Shown here piece by piece: positions 34,566 through 46,404 of a DNA stretch of 64,000 bases. The translations under genes and the position numbers were made by a program. Position 1 is the first letter of the stretch. Each line of letters begins with the position of its first letter. The stretch lies in NCBI GenBank assembly GCA_022494885.1, contig JAGVSM010000932.1, forward strand, positions 1 to 64,000. Reading direction: 5' to 3'. The notes under the pieces are model-generated. The model had not been told where the DNA came from and ran no database searches. It saw only the letters and a list, made by a program, of their open reading frames with translations. Source of the DNA: Micrasema longulum. Its lineage: Eukaryota; Arthropoda; Insecta; Trichoptera; Brachycentridae.

Positions 34566-37500
34566 ACTTAAATAAACTGCGAAATAAAATGAGGTAAGTT
34601 TCTTACATCAGACAAAGGCATTTGGATACATTTATGTATTATACTTAAATTTAAGGTTATTTTATCAATATTAAATTACAAATTTTTAATGGCTGGTTGA
34701 TTTTGATTAGTGGCAGTTTATTTAGTAATTTTAAATACACATGTAACCTTAGAGTTATTACTCTAAGGTTAAGATTATTATCTAATAGTCACACATATGT
34801 AGAAAAACCATTCTATGATTGTTGACCACGAAGTTAGCTACATATTACAGAAATACAACCGGCAGTAGGAACTTGGGTAGAAAATTTCAAGGGCTAACCG
34901 AAACTGTCCATTACACGTTTGTTTTTAAACTTAGAACCAAACCAAAAATTTGGAACCCTTTTGTTCTATGCAATAGAGCTTAAGGGCTTCTCTAGAGAAG
35001 TATTACTTTAGTACATAACATTTGTTATCACCTTCAAATAGTACATACAATACTAACAATTGCAGATTTAGTGAGAAATGCTTTAACTGGTTTTAAGTGC
35101 CACAAGCACATTAAAGTGCTCTCCGTTTTTGTGCTCGGAGGGCTGGCCATCCAAAAATGGCGTATAAAGACACACCTTTGTGCGCGTCGAGGTCAAGTAT
35201 TTTGAACGACTTTAGATTTCGTACATTCGGGACATCTATTAGAAGCTTGACGAAACACTTGGACACGAGGAATTGTTGAAATTATCAACAGGACAGCGGT
35301 TCCAATGATTTTCTAAAAATTACCTAAAATTTTTCAGCCTGCTGGGAACTGCCATAGCAATACCTAGCGGCACAGAAAGGTTAAAAAAAGAATATACCTA
35401 TTTTATAATTATCATTAAAAGGTGTATACATATTTGCTAAGGCGGCTCTACAGGCTGGCAACAAAATCGCTTAACTGCCCACACATTAGCGAGTCATTCA
35501 GTATCTGTCTGTGCAAGCCAATGTGTGGACGCCAAAAGTGCACAAAAAATCACATACGCCCTTTCTGGTAGATCGTAGCGTACTAAAAGATGTTCCGACA
35601 TGTGGACGCCTTCAGCCAGCGCTCTTTGATCTGTGTTGAAAAACCGACAACAGATGGATCACGAGCCAGCACATGTGCCAATTCTGCCAGCCACAAATAC
35701 CCCCTTAACATGTTCGCCAATACGTATTTGCCAACGTATTAGCCAACGCCTTTAAATAACATGAAATAAGGCAATATAAAATTGTGGAAAGGCATATGTA
35801 GGTATAATACGTACATGAGATTACTGTACATAATTATAAATTAAAACAGTGAAATCCCATTTGAAAACTTGAAGCCAACAATTTCTTTATAATTTTAATA
35901 ATGTTCAAAAAAAAATAATTTTTGGTGTTTTTCTACATAGTCCTATGACTTAATAATATATCGATAGTCAAATGGCAGAAGGGACCATCTGTAATTTTCT
36001 AAAATGTTCAGGAGAGCTGAAATACGTCTCAATTTCAAGACTTTAATCCACAAACTAAAATATTTTAGTGTTGCTTTTTAATAATAAATTACCATTCTAA
36101 ATGACGCTGATTTTTTTATTTTTTTGCTGCGTGTATTTACTGAAATATTAATTAAAACTTTTGAAAAGTAAAACATTGACAAAAATACAGATGGTCCATT
36201 CTGCCATCTGACTACCGATATACACAGTTGATTTGATGACACCTCTCTTAAGGTAAATTATGTTAAAACTCGTATTTCACATACAACCTGTTTACATAAA
36301 AAATATTATTAACTTTCATATTAAAAGTTTTGAAAAGTTGACGGTTGAAAATAAGATACATGTTTTATTATTGTTATGCAACTCAAATCAATTGAATTAT
36401 ATGTATATAGATAAATAAAATATACACAATATTTACAAAGTCTTTCAGTCTTGCATCTACTTGGGTTAAAATAAGATACAAACATATTATTTATTTATTT
36501 TAACAACCCTGTAATAAATATACTATAATACATACATACCAAGTCAATGTATGTATATTTTCTATCTACTAAGAAGATGGGCAAGGTATTCCAATAGTAT
36601 ACAATAGTATTTTCATTATAACATAGAATTATTATGTATAAATAAATACACTTACGCTTCTGTTTACAAACAAACCACAGGAATTATTAATAGTCATAGT
36701 GAGATTAATGATGAGAATATTTATTGAGTTTATATTACAGGATTATTATAAATATTACACTATTTTTTAAATATATTATTGCTTTCATAGCAGTTTAATT
36801 TGTTAACACCAGATTTTGCAACACTATGACTTTTCCATGAAAGTAACAAAAAAACAACTACGTGTTTTCATATATGTATTGATTCCAAAAGCGTGTATTT
36901 TATACATATTTTTTTAGCTTTTAACATAGTTTATAAAGAAAGAAATATCAATGCCTTTTTAAAAGGTTCAAACTTAAAAATGTAAAAACAATGCGAAAGG
37001 TAGATGCTTTTAAAAATGCTAGTACGTATATTTGATAATCTCTGAATACAAAATGTATTTTTTGGTCTATATAAATTAAGGTTTTTAAATAATGTACAAC
37101 CCTTTAAGGACGCATCCTCGGAATTTTCTATTGTAAAATTATTATTCCTAACAAGATGCGCCAGAAGGATATGAATCATAATATACATAGTATGATTTTA
37201 TAAAAAAATATTATTTTCGGATCTGTAACAAAAATATAAATATTATTATTTTATAACTACGTGTATTAATGTTATAATTTTAAATTGTTTAGTATATTCT
37301 GAAATCACTTGTGACATTTTTCTTTTAATGTTAATATTTATTTTACAACAAAAATGCAACATTGGAATAAGGTAATTCAAAAATATATTTTTTATACATA
37401 CATAAATAAATATAAACAATCTGTTTGTAGTAAGGTAAATTGAGAATTTTCACATGGACATACATAGGCAATAAGAATTCTCATTGTGCCCATTATCAAT

Positions 37501-38006
37501 GTAAATTAGAGATGGAGTAAAAAAAAGTGTACAAATATGGCGTCAAATTAATTCTGATGTTTCAAAATTCACATTATTGCTTTATGGTATTTATTATTAC
37601 TATTAAACTTTTAATTTATAATTTCGAAAATGCCAATCCACCACCTCAAGGATAATAATTAGAAACAAGGAAGATATATTAATTAGATTTTTTCATTATT
37701 ACGTATTAAAAAAAATTCACCACATTTTTAATGTACATGTTACTTATATACACATGTAGTTCCAGTAAAAACCCAAAAAACTAAACAATCATCCTCGTTT
37801 TTGGACTATTGAAAATTGTAACAAAAAACTATTTTTCATATTATCTTTACTGATAATGTTCCCCTTTCATAAACAACGTGAGAAATGTTTATTAAAAATA
37901 TAATTATTTTGTCTTATTAAAATGCCACAAATAAAAAACTTACAAAATGCAATGCATTATGTTCGATAGTTTTGGAAGTGAGTTTAATTTCTTCAAGAAT
38001 ATGGAT
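34566..38006. other. Convergent intergenic region, distal part
   Basis: AT-rich. An 11-bp hairpin with a 4-nt loop lies at 34745-34770. A GC-richer patch at 35440-35760 (with ACATTAGCGAGTCA, TGTGGACGCC twice, TTCGCCAATACGTATTTGCC) looks like repeat-derived sequence I cannot classify. No exon supported. Confidence 0.45.
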
Positions 38007-38011
38007 TTATT
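38006..38011 (-). terminator. AATAAA overlapping the FKBP8-like stop codon
   Basis: On the minus strand CAATAAA contains both the stop TAA and an AATAAA hexamer. Another AATAAA (minus) is near 37889, so the overlapping one may not be the used signal. Confidence 0.35.
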
Positions 38012-41000
38012 GCATCATTTTATACCTATATACCACAATGCTGATAACTCCGATGGCAACAGTAAATATGGCCGTACCCCACAGAAGCATCTGAAAAAGA
38101 GATATAATATACTTTCTCTCGGCAATACACTCCACTCCGCGGATAAACAATATTTTACTTTAAACGTGTCACAATACTCAAGAGCACCAACGGGATTTCA
38201 TCACACCTAAAAAGAATGAAAAAAACCTTATGAAACTCGCCATTAACTATTCTATTAACAGAATATTTTCCATGCAGAAAGGCAAGTTCTTTGAACTAGA
38301 TATATATGTTGTAACTATTGGTTAATAATACAAAGGGCAAATCCATCAAGATTTTCATCAGTCAGTTTATAAAACGAGAACTTATCCATCAGCAGTTAAG
38401 GAATATAAATACATTCCGTTTAAAAAAGTAAAAATTATATTCCCGAAATAAAAGACCCTGTTATAAAAAATGTCTAAATTCAAGTAGGTTATGCATTCAA
38501 GCAGACAATTGAAAAATACATCAAGAAAACTGCTGCAAAAAATAATGAATCTATTGAAAATATGAGAGTATTGTTTGCGAACACGGCTCGTTCGAATATA
38601 TGTACGTGTATTGAAACGCACTGTGTTTGCATATAATACCTTCATATTATGTATTGTTTTTCATGCATAAAGAAATTGGCTTTCTCACAGTAAAGCAACA
38701 AATAAAATATAATATTTCAGTTTTCATGAATAAAATAATTAAGGGGTTAATTCAAATAAATACAAAAAACTTTAACCAACAATGCCATACAATGAGGTGA
38801 AAAACAGAATCTCAAAACTCATTGTACAGGAGTTTAAAACTGTACAATGAGTTACCTGAAAAAATAAATCAAATAGAAAGTCTTTAAATATTTCAAAATT
38901 ATTAAAAATAATAAGTCCTTGAAAATTTGGATTTTAAACGTGATGTAATCAAATGTTAACATTAGTTCTTAAGATGTTATTAACTAACATAATAAATCAT
39001 TAATGAATAAATATAATGAAAACATAATATTATATCTTTGAAATTTAAGTGTTAGCAAAGAAGGAATGTAGAAGATTATAATATTATGATACTAAAATAT
39101 GATTTTTAACATAAACATACCTTTTTCTTGCCTCCACCGTCTTTGGGTTTGGGATTCTTATCTGCTGGCTTCTTGTCTTTGGGATCACTGCTTCCCATCA
39201 TCTTCCTTGCCAGGTCTCTCTCCCTCTGGCCGTCCTTCTTCTCCCGAGCCTCCAGTTTGGCTAACTCGGCTAGGAGAGACTTCTCCTCAGGAGAGAGTTT
39301 GATCGCTGCACGAATCGCTTGCAGCGCCCCTTCCACGTCATTCTTCTGTGATAGAATCTGTTGAGAGGAAATTTGTGATCTGAGAAAACGATAATCTCGC
39401 TCCCTCAAGGAAGAACTTGCCCGAAACACAGTTTATAAAATAGATAATAGAGATATTAAATTTCAAATATCGCGTCTCTGCCTCCTGAAATATATTAGTT
39501 ATTTTTTAAGTTTAAAAAATGTATATGCTAGTTTTAAGAATATTAAGCAAGTTTATTTTAGGCCTTGACAGAGGAACAGTTGTGTTCAGAATCCAGTTTC
39601 CGTAATTATTGTATTGAATGATTTTGACCTAAATTAAACATAAAATAAATTGTATAAATATTAATTTCATTGAAATAACCTTTCTGACCACCAAGCTGTA
39701 ATTTATTTTATTTTTAATACGGTTATTTACATAAATACATGATTCTGCTTTTATGTTCATGTCCCGACATGCTAGAAATAAAATCCATGTTATGTCGTGA
39801 CTTACAGATGAGAAAAAAATTAATTATTTGTAATAAATTACTATAAAATCAGCACATAAGCATTTTTTTTTGCATAAATGTATTTTAAATTGTACACGCA
39901 ATTTTCTCACCTTTCCTTTCCTGAACAAGGCTTTAACATTATCTGGTTGGCAACTTATCACAGTTTCTACACTATGGAGAGCAGCTTCGAATGATCCTAT
40001 CTTCATCTGTGCTGCTGCCATATTGTTGTACACCTTAATTCTATCTGATAATAGAGAGTGCAACTCGTCTGTTGTGGACTGAAAAGGGAAAATAAAGTTA
40101 TCAAACAGATTTGTATATGCCTTCATATTGATCCCACGGGGTATTAAATTTAAAAAAACATTACAAAGTTAGTACGACAACATTTTTTTGTAAGGACACC
40201 AATAATTTTATTTTATTTATTTATAATAAGCCCTTTAGGGTGGCATAAACATATGATAAGGTCAAGTCACGACACATTTTGTCCGGTTAGTGAAGTCATC
40301 ATTATTTTTTTAATTTTGATTTTAAATTAGTCTAATATTATTTTTCAAGAGTCAGGTAAGCCATTGTAGTGTTTAAGTCAATTGAATAATATTTTTGAAT
40401 GTCCTGCATTTGCTCTTACTTTTCTAATGTGGTAGTTTTGTCGATGTTTGGTATTATATTTGTGTACTGCCAGCATTTTTGGTTACTGTTATGTCATCGT
40501 CTTGTATGTTTCACAAATTTTGTGCACACGTTTTACTCTCTCAATTTTTGTCAAATATTTATATTTAAACAGTTCAGTCGTTGGGGTCAAGTAGGGAAAG
40601 TTGTATATTAGTTTTATGATTTTATTAATGAGTAAGATGTAGTTATTATTTTTATATAAATACTACTACTGACTTAATAGCATTTTCTATAAATGGTGTC
40701 ACACAATTTCTTATATTTAAAAAATAAAATACTTTACACTGTTACACATTTGGTCAGGGGTCCTCAAAAAGTCACTTTCTCACATATCAAATCAATTATT
40801 ATCAGGAACATTTCAATAAAAAAAAACATTTTTCCCAAATAGGTGGATTTTATAGTAGTGGCAACGAATACTTACAACTAATTCTCCATCAGGAGTGGGG
40901 TCAGTGATGCCCCCTTTGGTCTCATCCAGGTACTCTATAGCCCGACGGTAACTTTGTATTGCCAACGCTGGCTCCTGCATGCTGTACCACCAATTACCGC

Positions 41001-44000
41001 GTTCTCTCTTCTTATTCCTGAAATTATTATAGTAAGGAGCGCTGGATACAGATCAGTTAAATGTCACACCTCAGCATATGGGTTATATTTAGATTACCAT
41101 TTATTTGTTTCGAAACCAATCCACCAAGCAAAAATTTACAATTCATTTATGTCGGAGAAGCAAATAATGAAATTAACATATTACAACAGAGATGAAGAAC
41201 ATTTAAGAGAAGGTAATATAGAAGTCTAGGCGTCTACAGGGCTTATGACCTGTCAATGGCTGGTTTAAGTGGCCACTTTACACACTGTGTAACATTCACC
41301 ATTCTGCCCATATTTGAACATCTATAGCCCTAGGGAGTCGAATCCAGTCCTTGTCTACAAAAATTTGGACAAACTCAAAATATTGTTGAATAATGAAATA
41401 ATTGCAATAAGATAAATAATCACATTTGATCAAAAAACAAGTGCCGTAAATTTGGATATTGTACCTTACCTAACCTAACCTAACACATTGATATAGGGTA
41501 ATTAACTCAATTGCGGGTATGTCTGGAATATCTGTCATAATCGTCTCTCATTTGGGAAATGACGGCTACAGATGTCAGTCCAAAAGACATTGGTAGTGAA
41601 ACCAAAAGACATTGGTAGTGAAAAGACAGCTATAAACTGAAGTAATTATATGCTAAGAGGAGATATTGTGTCACAATAGCTTTTTCGTAAAGTTAAAGAG
41701 TTTTATATCACATTATTGTTTATTGTAATGTAATGTCTACCTCGTGATTTAGTAGTTAATGCATTTGCCTTCTATGTATGAGTTCTCGGTTTCGATTCTC
41801 AACGAGGATGATATGATGACTGAATGACTTCAGATCAAGACAAATCTATAAATGTCTGTCAAAATCTTCGGAAATCTACCAATGTCTACGCATTCTTGTT
41901 TGATGCCTCTACAGCAGAAGACCAAATACTCAGTTTTTTTAAGGCAAAAAACTCTCAAACCATTACACAGTAGAAAAACTCATAGCCAAGTTTTTTTTTC
42001 ATGTCTCGATATTGTATATACCAACTTTAAAAAAGCTTTTGATAAGGTAGATCATGATATATTACTTAAAAAAAAAAAATTTGGTTTCACTTCCAACCTT
42101 TTAGCATTCATGTCAAGTTATTTACATTATCGTCGACAGCATGTTACCTACGGGAACCGTATATCTTACAAATACATCTAACAAATTACCTTTTAGCATC
42201 CCAAAATACTGTGCTATCTCGTATACTCGCTCCAAAGAAACATCTCTATTTCTTTACAAAACGAATAATGTAGTTTTATCAGTTTTACCACGCAATTACC
42301 AAATTGAAGTATTATTTTTAAGTGAATTTCAGGTTTAAGTCCGTGCTGTAGATAAATCTAGTAAAATGCTTTGAAAAATCCAAGCATTTTACTAGATTAT
42401 CTACAAGCAAAAACTTCGTAACTCTAGAAATTTCAATAATGCTACCACAATTCGCACATTGTATGATACACTAGTCCGCAGCATACTAGAATACTGTTCC
42501 ATAATTTGGGACCCTTATGAATCAAACCACATCCTTGAAATAAAAAAGCGATTTTTGTGATACTTGTACATAAAGAAAATAATAATTATCCATTATTGTA
42601 TCCATCACTAAACCAACTCCCTCGAATCTCATCGTAAATTTTTTCAAGGGAAACATTTAGTATATTTAATCCAAATATACTGAAAGAGATCAGTTTAAAT
42701 GTTCCCAATAATTATACTAGAGCGAAATCTCATGCACTGTTTTACACACCCAGAAGCCGTACAAATGCAAGTCAGAATTCACCCATTATTAGGGCAATTC
42801 GCTTGCTGAATATGGCTTCTGCGGATAATATGGAGAAGTTTTTCTGTACATATCGACAGTTTAGCAGCTATCTGCTTTCTATTTATTAACTTATAACTTA
42901 TATTTATAGTCTGTATTATGTAATGGGTTAAACAGCCCATAAAGTAATGCAGACTACAATTTGTCAAATAAAAAAATTAAAAATTATTTAAAAAGGTATT
43001 TTCAAAAATATTTCGCAGTCTCTGGACTGGCACAAGAAAGATCATCTCCTTTTATGTAACAAAAAAAAATATTGGTGCCCTGCATTTTTTTAATTAGTAC
43101 AGTGGCCTATGCACCATCAGGTGTGGATAAGGTAATAATTATTATGGACCATACTATTAATGACAAAAAAATATATTACACTCACCCAATTGCTTTTCGT
43201 TCTTTAATGGACAATGTTTCAAGATCTGGTTCTGGAACGAATCCTAACATCTCCACTGTATACTCTAGTTCAGAGTTAGGAAGCACATGAGGGGCCATTC
43301 CAACTTCTCCGAACCCAAATCTGGGAGATATTTTAAGTTCACATATCTCCCCAATATACATTAACCTTAAGACCAGATCGATTCCTTGGATGACCTGCAA
43401 ATATTTTTTAGTGCTAGAAACAACATCAAAAACACTTCCAATTTGAAGCGGAGGCTTATTAAAATTAAATAAATTAAAATCTGTTAAGTTAATTCAGTGA
43501 TTATTTTGCACCAAAACAAGGTAAAAAGACCCAATAACGGAGGTTGTATATTAAAAATATGATAAAATAAAAACACACAACACCGAGGCTTCTGAAAATT
43601 TATTGAGGCAAGTGTCTTAAGATAAGACTACTGTAACAAGATGACATGACCATTGATATGATAACTATTTACATTTCGTGTATATACAGGGTGTTCTGTA
43701 AACCCTGTCACATCCGAAACCATGATGATCAGTATGACTAAGAAGACATATTGGCACATTAAAATATTTTTTTAGAACAAACAAAATTTAAAAAAATAAA
43801 ATATCAAAAAAAGCCAATGGTTGTTTACTTCTGCAGGGGTGAAACGAGGAGGGGGAAGGGGGGAGTCTGATACTGCGCCGCGCTCCCATCACTTCACCCC
43901 TGCAGAAGTAAGCAACCATTTGTTTTTTTAATATTTTATTTTCAAAAATTTTCTTTGTTCTAAATACCTTGCTCATACTGATCATCGTGGTTTCGGATGT

Positions 44001-45733
44001 GACAGGGTTTAAAGAACACCCAGTATATATAGTTGGATAATTTATATAGCGTCATTTTTGTGACAATCACCCCAAGGGCGCTGTACGATAAATAAATATC
44101 CCAGCACGTCTTGCAGCTACAGAGCGCATGGACAGTTGGGATTCTAGTTCCTCGTTTTCAATTAAGATCGATTAAAAATTATAAGAGATAGGAGCTAGAT
44201 TACAGGACGTCTAGCAGCTACAGAGCGCAGACAGTTAGAAATTTAGCCCCCATTAACACATTTTAAAAATTGACAAATAAATTTAGAGTATTAATGATAT
44301 TTAAAAAAAATTATAATATGAATAATCAAAAAGGAGTAAGATTACAACACGTCTTGCAGCTACTAAGCGCATAGACGATTGGAATTCTAGACCCCATTTA
44401 AAAAATGTAGGTATTTTAAAGTTGATATTTGAAAGCTAGGTCAAAATCGATGTGATATGACATGATGATACTTGCTACCTCCGCTGGTCATTCCCTTTTC
44501 TTTAAGGACGACTCTTTAGCTTGGATTTGTATTGAGTGTTATCTCTATATATTATATCTAAATGGTTATTTTAGGTTTTAGGCTCTTCTGGAATATTTTT
44601 TTTTAATTGTGACTATTTTATCGGATGAGCGATGTGTACATTATCATTTATACTACATATCAATCCTTCAATAAATCAATTGTGTTATTTATATTTCTTA
44701 ATAAACAACATTTTCAGACAATAACAGTAGGAGCATTCCATCGTGACTTTAATTCCAGAATTTATCCAACTTTGAGCTGTGTAACAATGTCGTCAGAATT
44801 CATACAATAGTAACATATTTTTTTGAAACGAGATGAACAACAATTTTATTGTATTGCTTTCAAAAAAAGGCTAAAAAAGTCAATACATTTTGTGTAATTA
44901 TTATTTGACTGGTGGGACACTAGAAAATCCCAATAAATACCTTAGTGCATTTGAAGACGAATTTAAGCCAAACTACTCAATATTAATGATATTTTTGTGT
45001 TGTATGCATGTAATATTGAACACTTATGTTTTAATAAAATAGTATAATTACAGTTGTAGAATATACAGATTAAAAAAATATTTAGCTAAATTTTATTATT
45101 AAATTAAAGCGATAAATGGAAATTCTAAATTTATGTAACTTTCCCACTTTACATGGAATGCCCCAGTAGTGAATTTTGAGTAAACAATAAAGATTATTTA
45201 AATAATTTTGGACATACATCACCATCACCAAGTTGGACTTCAAGATTATCTTGTTTTTCTATTACTGTACCGTTTTTCAAACGCCCTTCAAAACTTATTC
45301 TACAAATGTCATTCCTTTCTGGTCTCCCTTCATCCTCATCCCCTTCCTTCGTCACCTGAAAAACGTATTAAAAATATAAACATTTGAATTTTATTTCTTA
45401 CATTTGGATATAAAAATACAGTGAACAACGAAATATCAACAATCTGTAATGAAATGGGCAGGGAAAAATACTTATATCTCGGTTATAAATTTACAACATT
45501 GATTTGAGATTCAGCAAAAAATTTATTAAATAATTCAATTCAGCTCGATAAAGAACATGTGCTTTAAGAACCTTTTTCATTAAATTTCCGCTACCGAGAA
45601 CGTCCATCCATTCTTCATTCTGGGGTTTAGTGATTTTCTCATCGTTTGTATTTTCAGCCGTGTCATTAACCACTCCTAGATCCTCAAAAGAGCTGCTGTC
45701 TGATTTATCAATAGTCGAACCCGACTCGCTCAT
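38007..45733 (-). CDS. FKBP8: FKBP8-like membrane-anchored FKBP/TPR protein
   Basis: By family, an outer mitochondrial/ER-membrane immunophilin-like co-chaperone that binds Hsp90 through TPRs. Coding exons in transcript order are 45733-45572, 45355-45218, 43394-43186, 41017-40876, 40078-39911, 39357-39121 and 38090-38007: 1140 nt, 379 aa, GT/AG throughout. Residues 1-54 are acidic and end EWMDVLGSGNLMKK. The FKBP domain spans about 55-150 (ISFEGRLKNGTVIE, GDGDVIQGIDLVLRLMYIGE, FGFGEVGMAPHVLPNSELEY). The IPPN-type loop reads VLPN and several classic FK506-pocket aromatics are replaced, as in FKBP8, so isomerase activity is doubtful. EPDLETLSIKERKAIGNKKR links to three TPR-like repeats (about 170-330, including RIKVYNNMAAAQMKIGSFEA and DNVKALFRKGK). 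A lysine-rich linker follows, then a tail anchor at 354-375 (LLWGTAIFTVAIGVISIVVY). The donor of exon 1 (AAG|GTTCTT) is the weakest junction. Confidence 0.93.
41181..41327 (+). repeat. Half copy of MITE family R
   Basis: TTACAACAGAGATGAAGAAC, TAGAAGTCTAGGCGTCTACA, CAATGGCTGGTTTAAGTGGC and ACCATTCTGCCCATATTTGA reproduce the family-R arm plus centre. The matching opposite arm is absent. Confidence 0.65.
41464..41484 (-). repeat. Short TTAGG-type (telomeric) tract
   Basis: CCTTACCTAACCTAACCTAAC is about four units of CCTAA, i.e. TTAGG on the minus strand, the insect telomere repeat. Interstitial and short. Confidence 0.6.
41580..41622. repeat. 22-bp tandem duplication
   Basis: CCAAAAGACATTGGTAGTGA plus AA occurs twice head to tail. 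A related CCAAAGACATTGGTA occurs at 46091-46105, just outside the tip of the 46108-50795 element. Confidence 0.75.
41990..42890 (+). mobile_element. Non-LTR retrotransposon relic
   Basis: The plus strand reads DIVYTNFKKAFDKVDHDILL, then LLAFMSSYLHYRRQHVTYGN (RT fingers/palm), but lacks the PQGS...YADD part. It then continues with a RT-tail piece (TIRTLYDTLVRSILEYCSII W) and an IRAIRLLN-like C-terminus near 42790. A hairpin at 42348-42404 sits at the break. Multiple stops; dead copy inside FKBP8-like intron 3. Confidence 0.7.
43687..44023. mobile_element. Palindromic MITE with TATA-type flanks
   Basis: CAGGGTGTTCTGTAAACCCT, ACATCCGAAACCATGATGAT pairs with the right half (ATCATCGTGGTTTCGGATGT, GGGTTTAAAGAACACCCAG). 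Inner parts (CTTCTGCAGGGGTGAAACGA / TCACTTCACCCCTGCAGAAG) also pair, so almost the whole 337 bp folds on itself around a G-rich centre. Flanks are TATATA on both sides. Confidence 0.8.
44105..44410 (+). repeat. Three dispersed copies of a 40-70-bp unit
   Basis: CACGTCTTGCAGCTACAGAG CGCATGGACAGTTGG at 44105, GGACGTCTAGCAGCTACAGA GCGCAGACAGTTAG at about 44205, and CACGTCTTGCAGCTACTAAG CGCATAGACGATTGG at about 44348 are clearly related. Spacing is about 100 and 142 bp. Copies 2 and 3 share a longer unit (GATTACA upstream, CCCCATT downstream). Confidence 0.7.
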
Positions 45734-46107
45734 TGCGAAATATTATAATGACAACTGATTTATTAAAGCACGCACTAGGTTAACAACATCGAGCAATACA
45801 CAGACCTTACGAATTTTTAAACAATATAAAAATGGTGTATTTATTAATGTAAGGTAACAATAAATATATATTTATAAATATTATTTTTTTAACAGAAAGA
45901 ATTCGGATTACGATTACGATAAAGCACAGATTATATAGTACAAGTCGATAAAGCGAAATGAAACCACAGATTATATAAATGAAGCAATAATTTTTGACTT
46001 TGCTTGACTTGACCAGAGACGTGACCACAGATTACTAATACTAGACTTGACTTCGCTATCGTGAAATACACAGATTATACGAGAAATGTGCCAAAGACAT
46101 TGGTATT
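45734..46107. promoter_or_regulatory. FKBP8-like 5' flank (left part of a divergent promoter region)
   Basis: 374 bp between the FKBP8-like start codon and the tip of the 46108-50795 element. It has repeats of CACAGATTATA(TA/CG) at about 45925, 45966 and 46070. With 50796-50910 it would make a 489-bp head-to-head spacer between the FKBP8-like gene and Cdk5. Confidence 0.45.
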
Positions 46108-46404
46108 CAGGGTTGCCAGACTGGATCAAGCGAAAATAGGTAGATCCAGAAAAATAAATTGGTAGATTTCGGCAGATTCGGTTGGAGAGGAAGGGGGGGA
46201 AGGGAGCAAAAATTAATTTAACAGTTGTTCAAAATAAAAAGCGCCATTTCACCTAAGGCCGTTGTTTTAAATAGTCGAAAACGCTTGATAAATGAACAAT
46301 TAAAAAGAAAAAGACTGCAATATGTGAATCACCAAAATATATTGATTCCGGCTCGCAAAACTGGCCCAGAATACAGGTAAATATTGTTTTATTACTTTGA
46401 GGTT

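Larger units (their letters stand above)
40879..45217 (-). other. FKBP8-like introns 2-3, repeat content
   Basis: Intron 3 (41018-43185) holds a half copy of MITE R (41181-41327), TTAGG-type repeats (41464-41484), a 22-bp tandem duplication (41580-41622), a tRNA-like SINE head (41735-41815) and a LINE relic (41990-42890). Intron 2 (43395-45217) holds a palindromic MITE (43687-44023) and a threefold dispersed repeat (44105-44410). Exon 4 (40876-41017) lies at the low end of this span. Confidence 0.55.

Noticed and set aside
39099..39364. Plus-strand P/S-rich open frames
   Set aside because: Antisense shadows of FKBP8-like exon 6, whose lysine/glutamate-rich code produces them.
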